Source: Polychytrium aggregatum (Eukaryota > Chytridiomycota > Chytridiomycetes > Polychytriales). From it: 64,000 nucleotides of DNA. The stretch is from assembly GCF_025602895.1 (NCBI RefSeq), contig NW_026516357.1, positions 27,313-91,312 of the forward strand, read 5' to 3'. Shown in pieces: positions 26,837-35,913 of the stretch. The notes beneath the pieces are model-generated. The model searched no databases. It was not told where the DNA came from and saw only the letters and a program-made list of their open reading frames with translations. Numbering within the stretch: the stretch's first letter is position 1; each line of letters opens with the position of its first letter. The translations under genes and the position numbers were made by a program.

Positions 26837-29800
26837 TCAATCATGTCATAAATCTTCCTCCTGTAAATGTCTCCACGGTAAATCACTCTTCTGCCTTTTG
26901 CCATCTTGCCCCCGTCACCATTGCCACCGTTTCCACCGCTCTTGCTTCTTCGTCTTCGCCTCCCGAGCCTGACATCCAACGTCAGCCCTCCCTCGCTGTG
27001 ACTCTGCTGTGCGGTCCAGAGTCCATACGGGCAACCGCCATGATCGATACCGGCGCGGTTACTTCGTTTATGGACACTGGATTCGCCGCAACCCACGCTC
27101 TCCCCACCTTTGAAACTTCTTTCGTCATCACTCTTGCCGATGGCTCTTCGATGGAGTCTAGTCTTGGAGTTTGTGTTTCTATGATCACAGGCATCAGCCA
27201 CTATGAACAAATCTCGTTCGCGCTGATTCCCTTGGCTTCATACCCGATCATCTTGGGTATGGATTGGATCAAGAAACACAAACCCTACTTTGACTGGCAC
27301 CATGACTCTATTTTCTTGCCTTGCACCTCTATCCACAGTTTGGCCTCCCCGTTCTCTCCCGAGCCACAGTCCTCTAGGTCCAGCCCTGCCGAGTCCCCTG
27401 CTGAGGTCCCCGCCGAGCCTGCCGTGTCCCTGCCCGAGTCCAAGATTGTTCCTGCCGAGTCCCCAGCCAAGTCCCCAGCCGTGCCCGAGATCCTCCCTGC
27501 CTTGCCTCCTGCCGTGCCCAAGCCCAGTCCTGCCTTGCCTCCTGCCGTCCCCAAGACCAAGACCCAGTCCCTACCCAGCGTCAGCCTGATCGGCAGCATC
27601 CCCTTCCAGCACGCCGTCCAGAAGGAAGGCCTGGAAGTGTTCCTCTTGGATGCTGCCCGAGTCCTGTCCCTCTGCTCCGTCGACGCTGGAGCCAAGCCCA
27701 AGGCCGAGCCCTCTGTCCCCTCCAAGTACTCGTCCTTTGCCAAGGTGTTTTCCAAGTCCGAGGCCGACAAGCTCCCCCAGCACCGCCCTTACGACCACAC
27801 GATCCCGTTGGTCGAAGGTGCGTCTCCGTCGTTTGGGCCCGTCTACAACCTCTCCAAGCCGGAGATGGACGCCCTCCACACCTACATCCAAGAGAACTTG
27901 TCCAAGGGTTTCATCCGCCGTTCCGAGTCCCCTGCCGGTGCCCCAGTCCTGTTCGTCAAGAAGAAGGATGGCTCCCTCCGTCTCTGCGTCGACTACCGGG
28001 CCCTGAACAAGATCACCGTGCCGAACCGCTGTCCCCTTCCTCTGATTGCCGAGACGTTCGACAACCTCGGTAAGGCCAAGATCTTCACCAAGCTCGACAT
28101 GCGAGGCGCATACAACCTCTTGCGCATCGCTGAAGGTGAAGAGTGGAAGACGGCCTTCCGCTGCCGCTACGGCCATTTCGAGTACAACGTCATGCCGTTC
28201 GGCTTGACCAACGCTCCTGCCTCGTTCCAAGCCTTCGTCAACGATGTCCTCCGAGAATACCTTGACCAGTTCGTGGTCGTCTACCTGGACGACATCCTCA
28301 TCTACTCCTCCGATCCTGCCGAGCACGAGGCTCATGTCAAGAAAGTCCTGACCAAGCTCCAAGACGCCGGACTCTCACTCAAGCTTGAAAAGTGTGAGTT
28401 CGACCAGTCCTCCGTCGCCTTCCTCGGGTTCATCATCTCGCCCGATGGAATCTCCATGGATCCCGACAAGGTCAAGGCCATCCAGGAGTGGGAGATCCCC
28501 CGATCTGCCCACGACATCCAAGTCTTCCTCGGCCTGGCGAACTTCTACCGCCGGTTCGTCAAGGACTACTCCAAGATCGCCACCCCGCTGACGGACCTCC
28601 TGAAGAAGGACATCAAGTTCTCCTGGTCTCCCTCGGCTCAAACGTCATTCCTGAAGCTTAAGGAATGCCTGAGCACCGGTCCTGTCCTCCGCCACTTCGA
28701 CCCCGAGCGTCAGTGCGTCATCGAAGCCGACGCATCTGACTATGCTCTTGGGGCTGTTCTCAGTCAGCGCGACGACGAAGGCCTCCTCCACCCCGTCGCC
28801 TTCTACTCCCGGAAGCTGCTCGATGCAGAAATGAATTATCAAATCTATGATAAGGAACTTCTCGCCATCGTCGCAGCCTTCAAGCAATGGAGACACTACC
28901 TCGAGTTCTCCTCCCAAGCCACCGAGGTCGTCACCGACCACAAGAACCTCGAATACTTCCAGACCTCCCGCAACCTCAGCCGTCGCCAAGTCCGTTGGTC
29001 CGAGATCCTTGGCGACTACAACTTCGTCATCAGGTATCGACCCGGAACCCTCAACAATGCCGCCGACGCCCTCTCCCGCAAGGACAAGTTCCCTAAGGAG
29101 GGGGGTGACTCCCGTAGCTCCCCGAACACCCAGACCCTGCTGCCACCAAAACTCTTCGTTTCCGCCCTCCGAGCCGTTCCCGTTGCCCCCGAGTCCGAGG
29201 ATATCGCCGCCCTCATCAAGTCAAGCCTCAAGAAGGACTCTACCTTTGGTCCGATCCTGTCCCAAGTCCTCAAGAACCCTGCCTCCTGTCCCGGCTACTC
29301 CGTCGACAACGACCTTCTGCTCTGTGAAGGTCTCGTCTGCGTCCCCGATGTCCCCGAGCTCAAGCGCAAGATTCTCGTCGAGTGCCACGACTCGCCGACT
29401 GCCGGCCACTTCGGCGTCGCCAAGACCTTTGAGCTCGTCTCCCGGACCTTCCACTGGCCGACCATGCGTCGCTACATCAAGGAGTATGTCTCCGGATGCG
29501 ACACCTGCCAGCGGAACAAGCACTCCCGTCACAAGCCCTACGGACTCCTTGCCTCGCTCCCTGTTCCCGATCGCCCTTGGTCTTCTGTCTCCGTCGACTT
29601 CATCACCCAGCTTCCCGAGTCCTCTGGACACACAGCCATCTGTGTGTTTGTCGACCGATTCACCAAGATGGCCCACTTCGTCCCGTCAAGCAACGAGGCC
29701 AACGCCGAAGACACTGCTCGGATGTTTGTCGAGCACGTCTTCACCAAGCACGGTCTTCCAGACGATATCGTCTCAGACCGAGGATCTACCTTTGCCTCCA

Positions 29801-30672
29801 AGTTCTTCCAAGCCGTCCTGACCCGCCTCAAGATCAAGCACAAGATGTCGACTGCCTTCCATCCGCAGACCGACGGCCAGACCGAGCGGGTCAACGCCAT
29901 CCTCGAGCAGTACCTCCGCTGCTTCATCAACTTCCAGCAAGACGACTGGGCCCAGCTTCTCCCTCACGCCGAGTTCACCTACAACAACACCTCTCAAGCA
30001 ACCCTCGGCTGCTCCCCCTTCTTTGCCTACACCGGCTACCACCCTCGTTTTTCCGTCGCCCTTCCCCGCACCACCAAGAATGCCTCCGTCGCCGACGATC
30101 AAGCCCGAGCCATTCACTCCCTCCACGATGAACTCAAGTTCAACATCGCCCTTGCCCAGGACTCCCAAGCCAAGTTCTACGACCCCGGCCACTCCCCTTC
30201 CCCTCCGTTCAAGGTTGGAGACCGAGTCTGGCTCTCCGCCAAGAACATCAAGACCCAGCGACCCACGGCCAAGCTCGACCACACCAAGCTTGGGCCGTTC
30301 AAGATCGTCGCTCAAGTCGGTTCCCGCGCTTTCAAGTTGGACTTGCCCTCGTCCATGCGCATCCATCCGGTGTTCCACGTCTCCCTGCTCGAACCCGCCG
30401 CCGATGACAAGATCCCAGGTCGAATCATCCCGCCCCCTCCACCCATCCAAGTCGACGGCCACGACGAATGGGAAGTCGAACAGATCCTGGACTCCAGGCT
30501 GTTCCGAGGTAAGCTCCAGTATCTTGTGCACTGGCGTGGCTACACGGTGATGGACTGCACCTGGGAGCCCGCCAGCAATCTTGCACATTGTCCGGAGCCT
30601 GTCACTGCCTACCACTCCTCTCATCCCTCGAAGCCTGGCCCTCTCGGAGCTCGGGCCTTGAGAGGGGGGTAG
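26797..30672 (+). CDS. Pol polyprotein of gypsy C (protease, RT, RNase H, integrase, chromodomain)
   Basis: Open in the -1 frame from 26785 and without an ATG until well inside the protease, so a Gag-Pol fusion is expected. Protease: AMIDTGAVTSF. A linker of imperfect AESPAEVP / LPPAVPKP repeats (27360-27560) is a tandem, proline-rich expansion. Reverse transcriptase: [19 protein letters not shown] and [10 protein letters not shown]. RNase H: EADASDYALGAVLS. Integrase: zinc finger (HDSPTAGHFG...CDTCQRNK) and catalytic MDFIT-like VDFITQLP, SDRGSTFAS, HPQTDGQTERVN. Chromodomain: LQYLVHWRGYTVMDCTWEP. Its gag-pol layout is that of families A and B, but the protein sequences are clearly distinct. 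No inactivating mutation is seen. Confidence 0.94.
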   Translation, partial: LLCLEKVGGAFLGVNHVINLPPVNVSTVNHSSAFCHLAPVTIATVSTALASSSSPPEPDIQRQPSLAVTLLCGPESIRATAMIDTGAVTSFMDTGFAATHALPTFETSFVITLADGSSMESSLGVCVSMITGISHYEQISFALIPLASYPIILGMDWIKKHKPYFDWHHDSIFLPCTSIHSLASPFSPEPQSSRSSPAESPAEVPAEPAVSLPESKIVPAESPAKSPAVPEILPALPPAVPKPSPALPPAVPKTKTQSLPSVSLIGSIPFQHAVQKEGLEVFLLDAARVLSLCSVDAGAKPKAEPSVPSKYSSFAKVFSKSEADKLPQHRPYDHTIPLVEGASPSFGPVYNLSKPEMDALHTYIQENLSKGFIRRSESPAGAPVLFVKKKDGSLRLCVDYRALNKITVPNRCPLPLIAETFDNLGKAKIFTKLDMRGAYNLLRIAEGEEWKTAFRCRYGHFEYNVMPFGLTNAPASFQAFVNDVLREYLDQFVVVYLDDILIYSSDPAEHEAHVKKVLTKLQDAGLSLKLEKCEFDQSSVAFLGFIISPDGISMDPDKVKAIQEWEIPRSAHDIQVFLGLANFYRRFVKDYSKIATPLTDLLKKDIKFSWSPSAQTSFLKLKECLSTGPVLRHFDPERQCVIEADASDYALGAVLSQRDDEGLLHPVAFYSRKLLDAEMNYQIYDKELLAIVAAFKQWRHYLEFSSQATEVVTDHKNLEYFQTSRNLSRRQVRWSEILGDYNFVIRYRPGTLNNAADALSRKDKFPKEGGDSRSSPNTQTLLPPKLFVSALRAVPVAPESEDIAALIKSSLKKDSTFGPILSQVLKNPASCPGYSVDNDLLLCEGLVCVPDVPELKRKILVECHDSPTAGHFGVAKTFELVSRTFHWPTMRRYIKEYVSGCDTCQRNKHSRHKPYGLLASLPVPDRPWSSVSVDFITQLPESSGHTAICVFVDRFTKMAHFVPSSNEANAEDTARMFVEHVFTKHGLPDDIVSDRGSTFASKFFQAVLTRLKIKHKMSTAFHPQTDGQTERVNAILEQYLRCFINFQQDDWAQLLPHAEFTYNNTSQATLGCSPFFAYTGYHPRFSVALPRTTKNASVADDQARAIHSLHDELKFNIALAQDSQAKFYDPGHSPSPPFKVGDRVWLSAKNIKTQRPTAKLDHTKLGPFKIVAQVGSRAFKLDLPSSMRIHPVFHVSLLEPAADDKIPGRIIPPPPPIQVDGHDEWEVEQILDSRLFRGKLQYLVHWRGYTVMDCTWEPASNLAHCPEPVTAYHSSHPSKPGPLGARALRGG

Positions 30673-31253
30673 TGTCATGAACACCCTCTGCCTTTGCCCT
30701 CTTCCTTCCTTTACCCTTGCCCTTTCCTTTCTGTTTGCCTGCCTTAGCGCTTTCCCTTCCTTCTGTTTGTTTGTTTCCCGCGCTGTGCTGCCTTGTTGTC
30801 TTCCCGCCAGCACGCGCGCTGTCTGTGTTCCGTTCCCGTTTCCTTGCTGTTGGTCATGGGTTACGCCCACAACGCCGCCTCGACGCCGCCTGACGCCTTG
30901 GCGCCGCCATGCCGCCGCCACTGACGCCCGCTGACTCACGGATCCCGAGTCACGGCCGCCACCTGCTTCGCTCGCTGCTTCGCCCTCCCCGCCGCTGCTT
31001 CGCTCCTGCCCCCTCGCTCTGCAGCGTCGATCCTTGGCGCTCGCATAAATAGCCCTCCGACCAGCCTCTGTCCTTTGCCTTCGTCTTGCCACTTTGTATT
31101 TTTAGTATCCTAAGCCTTGGATCTAGAATAAAACTTTGGCTTTACACTTGACACTCTGTGTCCCAGTCCAGTCCCCGCTCCTCTCCCTACGTTCGAGTCT
31201 TGTATTAGGACTCTTGCGCACTTCCCTGCTTGCCCCGTTGTCCAGTCTTGACA
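30673..31253 (+). repeat. 3' LTR of gypsy C
   Basis: 581 bp, one difference from the 5' LTR found in my comparison. Followed by the second CTCGG (31254-31258). Confidence 0.95.
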
Positions 31254-33041
31254 CTCGGATCGTCGCATTCGGTGGCCTCGATGAACTTGTTCATTGCCAA
31301 TTTAAAATCTTTATCGATTCCATGGCCGTGGTAGTAGCACTCGCCGAGCTGACAGAGAACGGTGCTGTTTTGAGGGTTCTTGGCGGCCAGCGCTTCAAAA
31401 CGTCGCAAGGCCATAGGTAAATGGACCGTGGTTCCGATTCCAAGAAGAAGGCATTGACCCCAAATGAAATCGCTAAACCAATGGGTCCTGGAGCCGACTT
31501 GACACCATCCGAATAAATCGACTTGTGGTTGATTGCCTTGGCCTCGTGGTGGCTGGTTGGTGGTATTCTCCAGACGATAAGCATCGTCACAGTTGACCTC
31601 GGTCCCGAGTCCACAGACCAAGCACCAACGTTTCAAAAATACAGCGACGTCCTTGAACGAACCGACTGTGTTTGTCGAAGTTTCGGAATCGGCTAGTTGA
31701 CCCCATAACTCGAATGCCCTTTCCGAATTTTGGGGTGTGCCGAATCCAAGAAGGTGAAGCCAGCCAAGTGCGAAAACAAAGCCATCGCGCTCGGTGGATT
31801 GGTCTTCACAATCATCGATTTTTTGAGCGATGAAGGTGAACACTTCATTCCAATCCGAAGCCTCCATTTCCAAGTCCATCGAAAGGACAAGAAAACGAGA
31901 GACACCATCGTCCTTGAGGGCTTCAATGGCTTCAGCCGGAGTCAACTGGTTTTGGGAATCTATTGCGGGCGGTACAAATATTAGTCACGAATCATTTACG
32001 AGTGGCAAATGGGCGTGTGGACATACCTGATGACTCCGAATGATCTTCAACGGGTTGTTCATTTTCGCCCGAAACGCTGACCGATGAGACGCTTGAATCC
32101 GATGGCGATGTCCGTTCGAACGATTCCAAGATACGAGTGAACTCTGGGATAAGTTCGGCGGCCTTGGGACGCTTGCTTGCTTTCTTCCGGAGGCAGCCTT
32201 CGAGAACCTCCTCGAGACCAGGAATGTTGACTTCCCGAATTTCAATAGTCGCCCCAGTTTTGTAAATGTCTTGAATATCCTTGAGTTCGACGATTTCTCG
32301 AGGCCAGACATTTTCGCAGTTGATCAGTATATCGCAGCATGTTATGCCAAACGAATATACGTCCGTGGATTTGTTGGGGCGGATCGGTCCGATAGCTCTT
32401 ACTCGTTCAGGGGCCATATAGTAATAGGTACCATATGGCTGCTGACCCCTGTCGAGACTGAGCTCTTCATATCCGGTCTTGGTCCCATGGAGCTTGAACG
32501 AACATCCAAAGTCCGTGAGGAGGATCGACAAATCGGCCGACACCAAGGTATTGTTGGGCTTGACATCCACGTAGATGACGTTTTTGCTGTGGAGATATTC
32601 GAGGCCTTCTGCAATTTCCTTCATCCAGCGGACCTTGGTTGGCTTTGCTGTTTCTGGGTGCCCTTCGATATACCGTTCCAAATCGAGGTGGGGTTGAAAA
32701 GGGGAAATCATCGCAGGAGCGATGTCGTATCCGATCGATACGCCGATCAGCCGGAGGATCCGTTTGTGGCTGAGGAGCTCCCAGACACCGGCTTCCCATC
32801 CAAGTTCGACAATCGGGTCGTGGTCGGAACCTTGTGGCTTTCGAAGCATTTTGATGGCGACCTCCGTATTTATGACACCGTCGTTGAGCCGTCCGCTTCT
32901 GATCTCGGTGAAGTCCGACGTTTTGAGGAGGCCATCCTCCTCTCGGTTGATGGTCAAATGGTCGGCGTCGAAAAACTTGCATTTGAGCATCGACTTGAGT
33001 TGTCTGGCCTGAGTGCTGTGGCTTCGTGTACGTCGAGACAT
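31254..33041 (-). pseudogene. TKL-like protein kinase fused to Sel1 repeats, 5' part (two exons, split by gypsy C)
   Basis: Exon 1 is 33041-32027 and exon 2 starts at 31959 and runs to the insertion at 31254; the rest is at 24714-24912 (639 residues in all). The kinase domain (residues about 40-300) has VAIKML with the beta-3 Lys, the catalytic loop VDVKPNNTLV (Asp and Asn kept, HRD reads YVD), DFG, and APE (MAPERV). Sel1-like repeats follow, such as LGWLHLLGFGTPQNSERAFE and LGECYYHGHGIDKDFKLAM. Kinase-Sel1 fusions are abundant in early-diverging fungi, so this may be a host gene or a host gene captured by the virus. As it stands, translation reads into the LTR and stops at 31205. Confidence 0.82.
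31960..32026 (-). other. Spliceosomal intron (67 nt) in the kinase-Sel1 gene
   Basis: Donor GTATGT, branch-like TGACTAAT (31980-31987) about 20 nt before the acceptor, and acceptor CAATAG. Without removal the kinase frame stops at 31992 and the Sel1 frame has no ATG. With removal the frames join through a split codon. All three signals fit fungal introns. Confidence 0.85.
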
Positions 33042-33343
33042 TTTGGCGGCGCTAGTTGGTAGCGGGATGGGTTCGTTTTTTTGAGGAAAAATGCTGGTGG
33101 GGGGTGATGGGGAGCGGGGAGCGGATGCCGAGGGCGGCCATGAAGAGACAGCGGACGTTCAGCGTGGCTTGTCGACTCAGGTGCCATGAAATTAGAAATG
33201 AATGAAATTCATGATTCCGCGTCATGGCCAGCCTCAGTGTGGCCATTTGCTGCGCGTCACCCAGAATCCAGTCATTGGAAAAATGTGTGTGTGTATATTG
33301 ACAAAATATTCAATATTGCAAACACTGGTGGTATCGAGTGATA
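33042..33343. other. 302-bp intergenic region between the TPR gene and the kinase-Sel1 gene
   Basis: It lies upstream of the kinase-Sel1 gene (minus strand) and downstream of the TPR gene. It contains a short TG/TA repeat (33283-33297) and an AT-rich stretch (33297-33322). No gene or structured RNA is seen. Confidence 0.5.
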
Positions 33344-33664
33344 CTACATGACGAGGCACTTCTTTTTCTTGCGAATGAAGTCGCTGGATATCTTGGAGGA
33401 GGGCTCTGGAGCTGGGGTAGGATGAGATTTCTCGCGCCTGGAAGGGATTTGCTCTTCGACAAGTGCGATGTTTCTCATGACCATTTGGATATGGGGGTGT
33501 TTGGGGTCACTGAATATATTGGTCCAAATCGCCAATGCCTCTTGGTACAAGGCAAGTGCATCGCCCAGGCGTCCTTGGTCACTTGCCACCAGGCCTATGT
33601 TGTTGAGTGTCGAGGCAACATCGGGATGTTCGCGGGTGCCATAGACCTTGGTGGTGGTCAGCAT
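33344..33664 (-). CDS. Short TPR protein with a C-terminal CaaX-like box
   Basis: 106 residues from ATG 33664. One complete kinesin-light-chain-like tetratricopeptide unit (HPDVASTLNNIGLVASDQGR, then LGDALALYQEALAIW) and the start of a second (HPHIQMVMRNIALVEEQ) are followed by a basic tail ending KKKKCLVM. CLVM fits a CaaX prenylation box with Met last, which would favour farnesylation. The frame is open upstream to 33862 and a GTGAGT...CACCAG pair lies there, so it could instead be the last exon of a longer gene. TPR arrays of this type are usually much longer, so truncation is likely. It is divergent from the kinase gene at 33924. Confidence 0.6.
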   Translation of the reverse strand: MLTTTKVYGTREHPDVASTLNNIGLVASDQGRLGDALALYQEALAIWTNIFSDPKHPHIQMVMRNIALVEEQIPSRREKSHPTPAPEPSSKISSDFIRKKKKCLVM

Positions 33665-33923
33665 GGCTGGGACTGGTGAAGAGCAGAACGAAGGAGCAAC
33701 CCAAACCAAGAGGGAATCACCATCCACCCATCCACTCACCCACCCGGGAATGCCCGAGCTGCTCCGGATTCGAGCGGTGGTCACCACGTGACCATGTGCC
33801 ATGAAACGCTTTCCTCTGTCCGAGGTGGTCGTTCTCGCCTGCCCCCCAAGCCTTGCAGCCACCGAGAGCGCCCGCTTTCCCCGTCATCTCCCCGTCGTTC
33901 CATCCCTTCGCCACCGCTCATAA

Positions 33924-34997
33924 ATGGCTTGTGAAGCGTCTACCTTTGACGATATCGTCGCTCGTGGTTGTCGAGTCGTCGACCCAAGTGATATCGTGTC
34001 CGTCGAACCACTTCAGAACTTCCTCATGATGAGGGACAACATTCAGGTTCGCTTGGCTTTCTTCGATCGTAAGATTGTTGTCGTCAAGAAATATCGCCGC
34101 CTTCCTGATGAGGATTCTGGAGAATATCCACTCCACTTCCTCTGGGACGTTGGTACTTGGTCCAGCCTCCACCACTTCAACATCCTCCCCCTTCTCGGCA
34201 TCTCCCGTCTCGACGACGGGTTCTGGGTTGCCCTGAGTCCCTTCCAACCAAAAGGCAACCTCTCTACCTATATCCGAAAGAAACCCCCAGTCTCCATGGA
34301 AACCAAAGTTCTCTGGATGAAGGAGATAGCTACTGGCCTGCGCTATCTCCACGAAAAGCGAGTCGTCCATGGTGACTTGAAACCCGACCATATCCTGGTC
34401 GACTCTCGCCTCCACCTCCACCTCTGTGATTTTGCCTCTTCGCTCAGCTTCCCCCCCAATGTGAGCAGCGTCAAAGGGCTCCCGCTTCCAGCTGTGCATG
34501 GTCGATATGGCACTGCTTTCTATATGGCCCCCGAGCAAGTTCACGCCAATCATCCTGTCCAGCCCAACAGAAGCACAGACGTCTTTGCCTTTGCTGTCTG
34601 CGCCTGTGAAATCCTCGCAGACATGGGTAATGTCTGGGGCGAAGAATCCCCTGGTAAAGATGTCTATGAAGAGCGTCGCAATTTTTTCGCTCAAGGTAGG
34701 ACTGCTACCATCCATCGAGACGCCCCGCCCTCCCTCGGGGCCATGTTGACCAAATGCCTCCAACATGAGCCCCAAAAGCGCCTCGCCATCAAGGACATCG
34801 TCAAGATGCTCGAAAGTCTCCACAAGAGGCTCAAGGCATCCGCTGCACAAAAAAAGCGGCTCGAACGCAAGGCCATGGATACTCAGCGTGGTGTCTTCAA
34901 GCCCCTCACCCAAGCAGTCCAAAACGATGGTGATGCTGATTTGTTGGCATTGTTCGATGGTATTTCAGCTGGCAGTAGCAGTGACGACGACGCTTGA
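33924..34997 (+). CDS. Protein kinase (TKL-like) with altered DFG motif
   Basis: 357 residues. The kinase domain spans about residues 15-300. The lysine motif is VVVKK (usual VAIK), the catalytic loop is HGDLKPDHILVD with Asp kept, the DFG motif reads DFA, and APE is kept in YMAPEQV. LHHFNILPLLGI and LSPFQPKGNLSTYI are typical of the TKL/fungal expanded kinase group. The loop residue after Lys-Pro is Asp rather than Asn, so two metal-site positions are unusual and activity is uncertain; it may be a weak kinase or pseudokinase. The C-terminal tail is basic and then ends in a run of Asp. It is related to the kinase of the split gene at 33041. No Sel1 part follows. Confidence 0.8.
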   Translation: MACEASTFDDIVARGCRVVDPSDIVSVEPLQNFLMMRDNIQVRLAFFDRKIVVVKKYRRLPDEDSGEYPLHFLWDVGTWSSLHHFNILPLLGISRLDDGFWVALSPFQPKGNLSTYIRKKPPVSMETKVLWMKEIATGLRYLHEKRVVHGDLKPDHILVDSRLHLHLCDFASSLSFPPNVSSVKGLPLPAVHGRYGTAFYMAPEQVHANHPVQPNRSTDVFAFAVCACEILADMGNVWGEESPGKDVYEERRNFFAQGRTATIHRDAPPSLGAMLTKCLQHEPQKRLAIKDIVKMLESLHKRLKASAAQKKRLERKAMDTQRGVFKPLTQAVQNDGDADLLALFDGISAGSSSDDDA

Positions 34998-35065
34998 ATG
35001 CAGTTTTTGTTCAATATACCCCTCAGTCCATGCAGTAGCCAGTGCCCTTGGTCCCACACATTTGA

Positions 35066-35072
35066 TTTTTTC
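35066..35072 (+). promoter_or_regulatory. T6-C tract before the basic repeat protein
   Basis: TTTTTTCTGTG, 21 nt before the ATG at 35094. It is the same motif as before capsid, protease and other viral genes. Confidence 0.45.
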
Positions 35073-35093
35073 TGTGTGCATCCACCAGCAACG

Positions 35094-35735
35094 ATGAGTT
35101 TCCACAGGCGATATAGCAACGACCCCGCCACCACAACCACGTCCAGCGACGACATCAACGACAGTGTCGATATTGGCATGGACTCTTCCAGCGGCGACAG
35201 TAGCTTCAGTACCAGCTATGATGAACCAATGAAATGGGAAGTCGCTCCTCTCCCCCCTCTGCGAAAGCGATCTTCGTCGATCGTGGAACAGCCCGGGTTC
35301 AAGCGGTCCAGGAACAGCGAACCTCAGCCAGAGACCAACGACGAGTCAGAGCAGTGGATGGACCGGGGGTATCCAGTGGTCGAAGAAGATACCACAATGG
35401 CCATGTATTATCCCATCAAGAAGGCCAGTACGAGCAGCGAACGCCATATGCCTTGGGAATTCGATGACATCCCAGGCCCGAGGAAGCGACCCGGTTTTGA
35501 GGAGCCACCTATCTCCAAGCGACCCCGCCGAACTGGTGAATTTGCTGGATATGTCAACCAGCGCAAGCGAGGCAGGGACGAGTACGACAATCTCCAGCGA
35601 CCCAGCAAGCGACACCAGCAGACTGGGGATTTCATCGAGTTTGTGGGTCGAAGCAAGCGCGCTGCTGACGACATCGACGATTTTCCCCGCCCAACCAAGC
35701 GGAGTGCTTCTCGATTCTCAATCTTCTCTGAGTAA
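35094..35735 (+). CDS. Disordered basic protein with repeated RPxKR motifs
   Basis: 213 residues from ATG 35094 (MSFHRRYS). The start at 34998 is possible but would cross the T6-C tract. No known domain. After an acidic Ser/Asp stretch, the C-terminal two thirds contain degenerate units: a KR or RPxKR cluster, TG(E/D)F, an aromatic, V, KR, then DD or DE (around KRPRRTGEFAGYV, RPSKRHQQTGDFIEFV and RPTKRSASRF). Several clusters look like nuclear import signals. It may bind DNA or a nuclear partner through the repeats. A GTAAGC at the stop codon and CTGAC...CAG downstream could define an intron, but splicing would end the protein at the same place. Confidence 0.55.
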   Translation: MSFHRRYSNDPATTTTSSDDINDSVDIGMDSSSGDSSFSTSYDEPMKWEVAPLPPLRKRSSSIVEQPGFKRSRNSEPQPETNDESEQWMDRGYPVVEEDTTMAMYYPIKKASTSSERHMPWEFDDIPGPRKRPGFEEPPISKRPRRTGEFAGYVNQRKRGRDEYDNLQRPSKRHQQTGDFIEFVGRSKRAADDIDDFPRPTKRSASRFSIFSE

Positions 35736-35913
35736 GCTGTCTCCCCGCCCCCCCATGACCCGGCTGACACAATCTCCGCCCTGCCAGATGACCCCCCCAT
35801 TCTTCCGACACACCGCTCACGTCCAGTTCCCGATGCTGGCTTCGCATCGTCCTCAAAACCAGCCCGATTTCCTGCCGCCGTGAAGCATCGCCTCTCTCTG
35901 CAATCGATCGAAC

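Larger units (their letters stand above)
24918..31253 (+). mobile_element. Complete Ty3/gypsy chromovirus C inside the kinase-Sel1 gene
   Basis: 6336 bp with 581-bp LTRs (ends TGTCA...TGACA), CTCGG target duplications (24913-24917 and 31254-31258), gag and pol. In my comparison the LTRs differ at one site (25391 C versus 31146 A), so the insertion is recent. An inverted fragment of another copy occupies 63511-64000. Confidence 0.97.

Noticed and set aside
35732-35788. Possible intron GTAAGC...CAG at the end of the basic repeat gene
   Set aside because: Splicing would not change the protein end, and the downstream frame closes at once, so there is no coding evidence for it.
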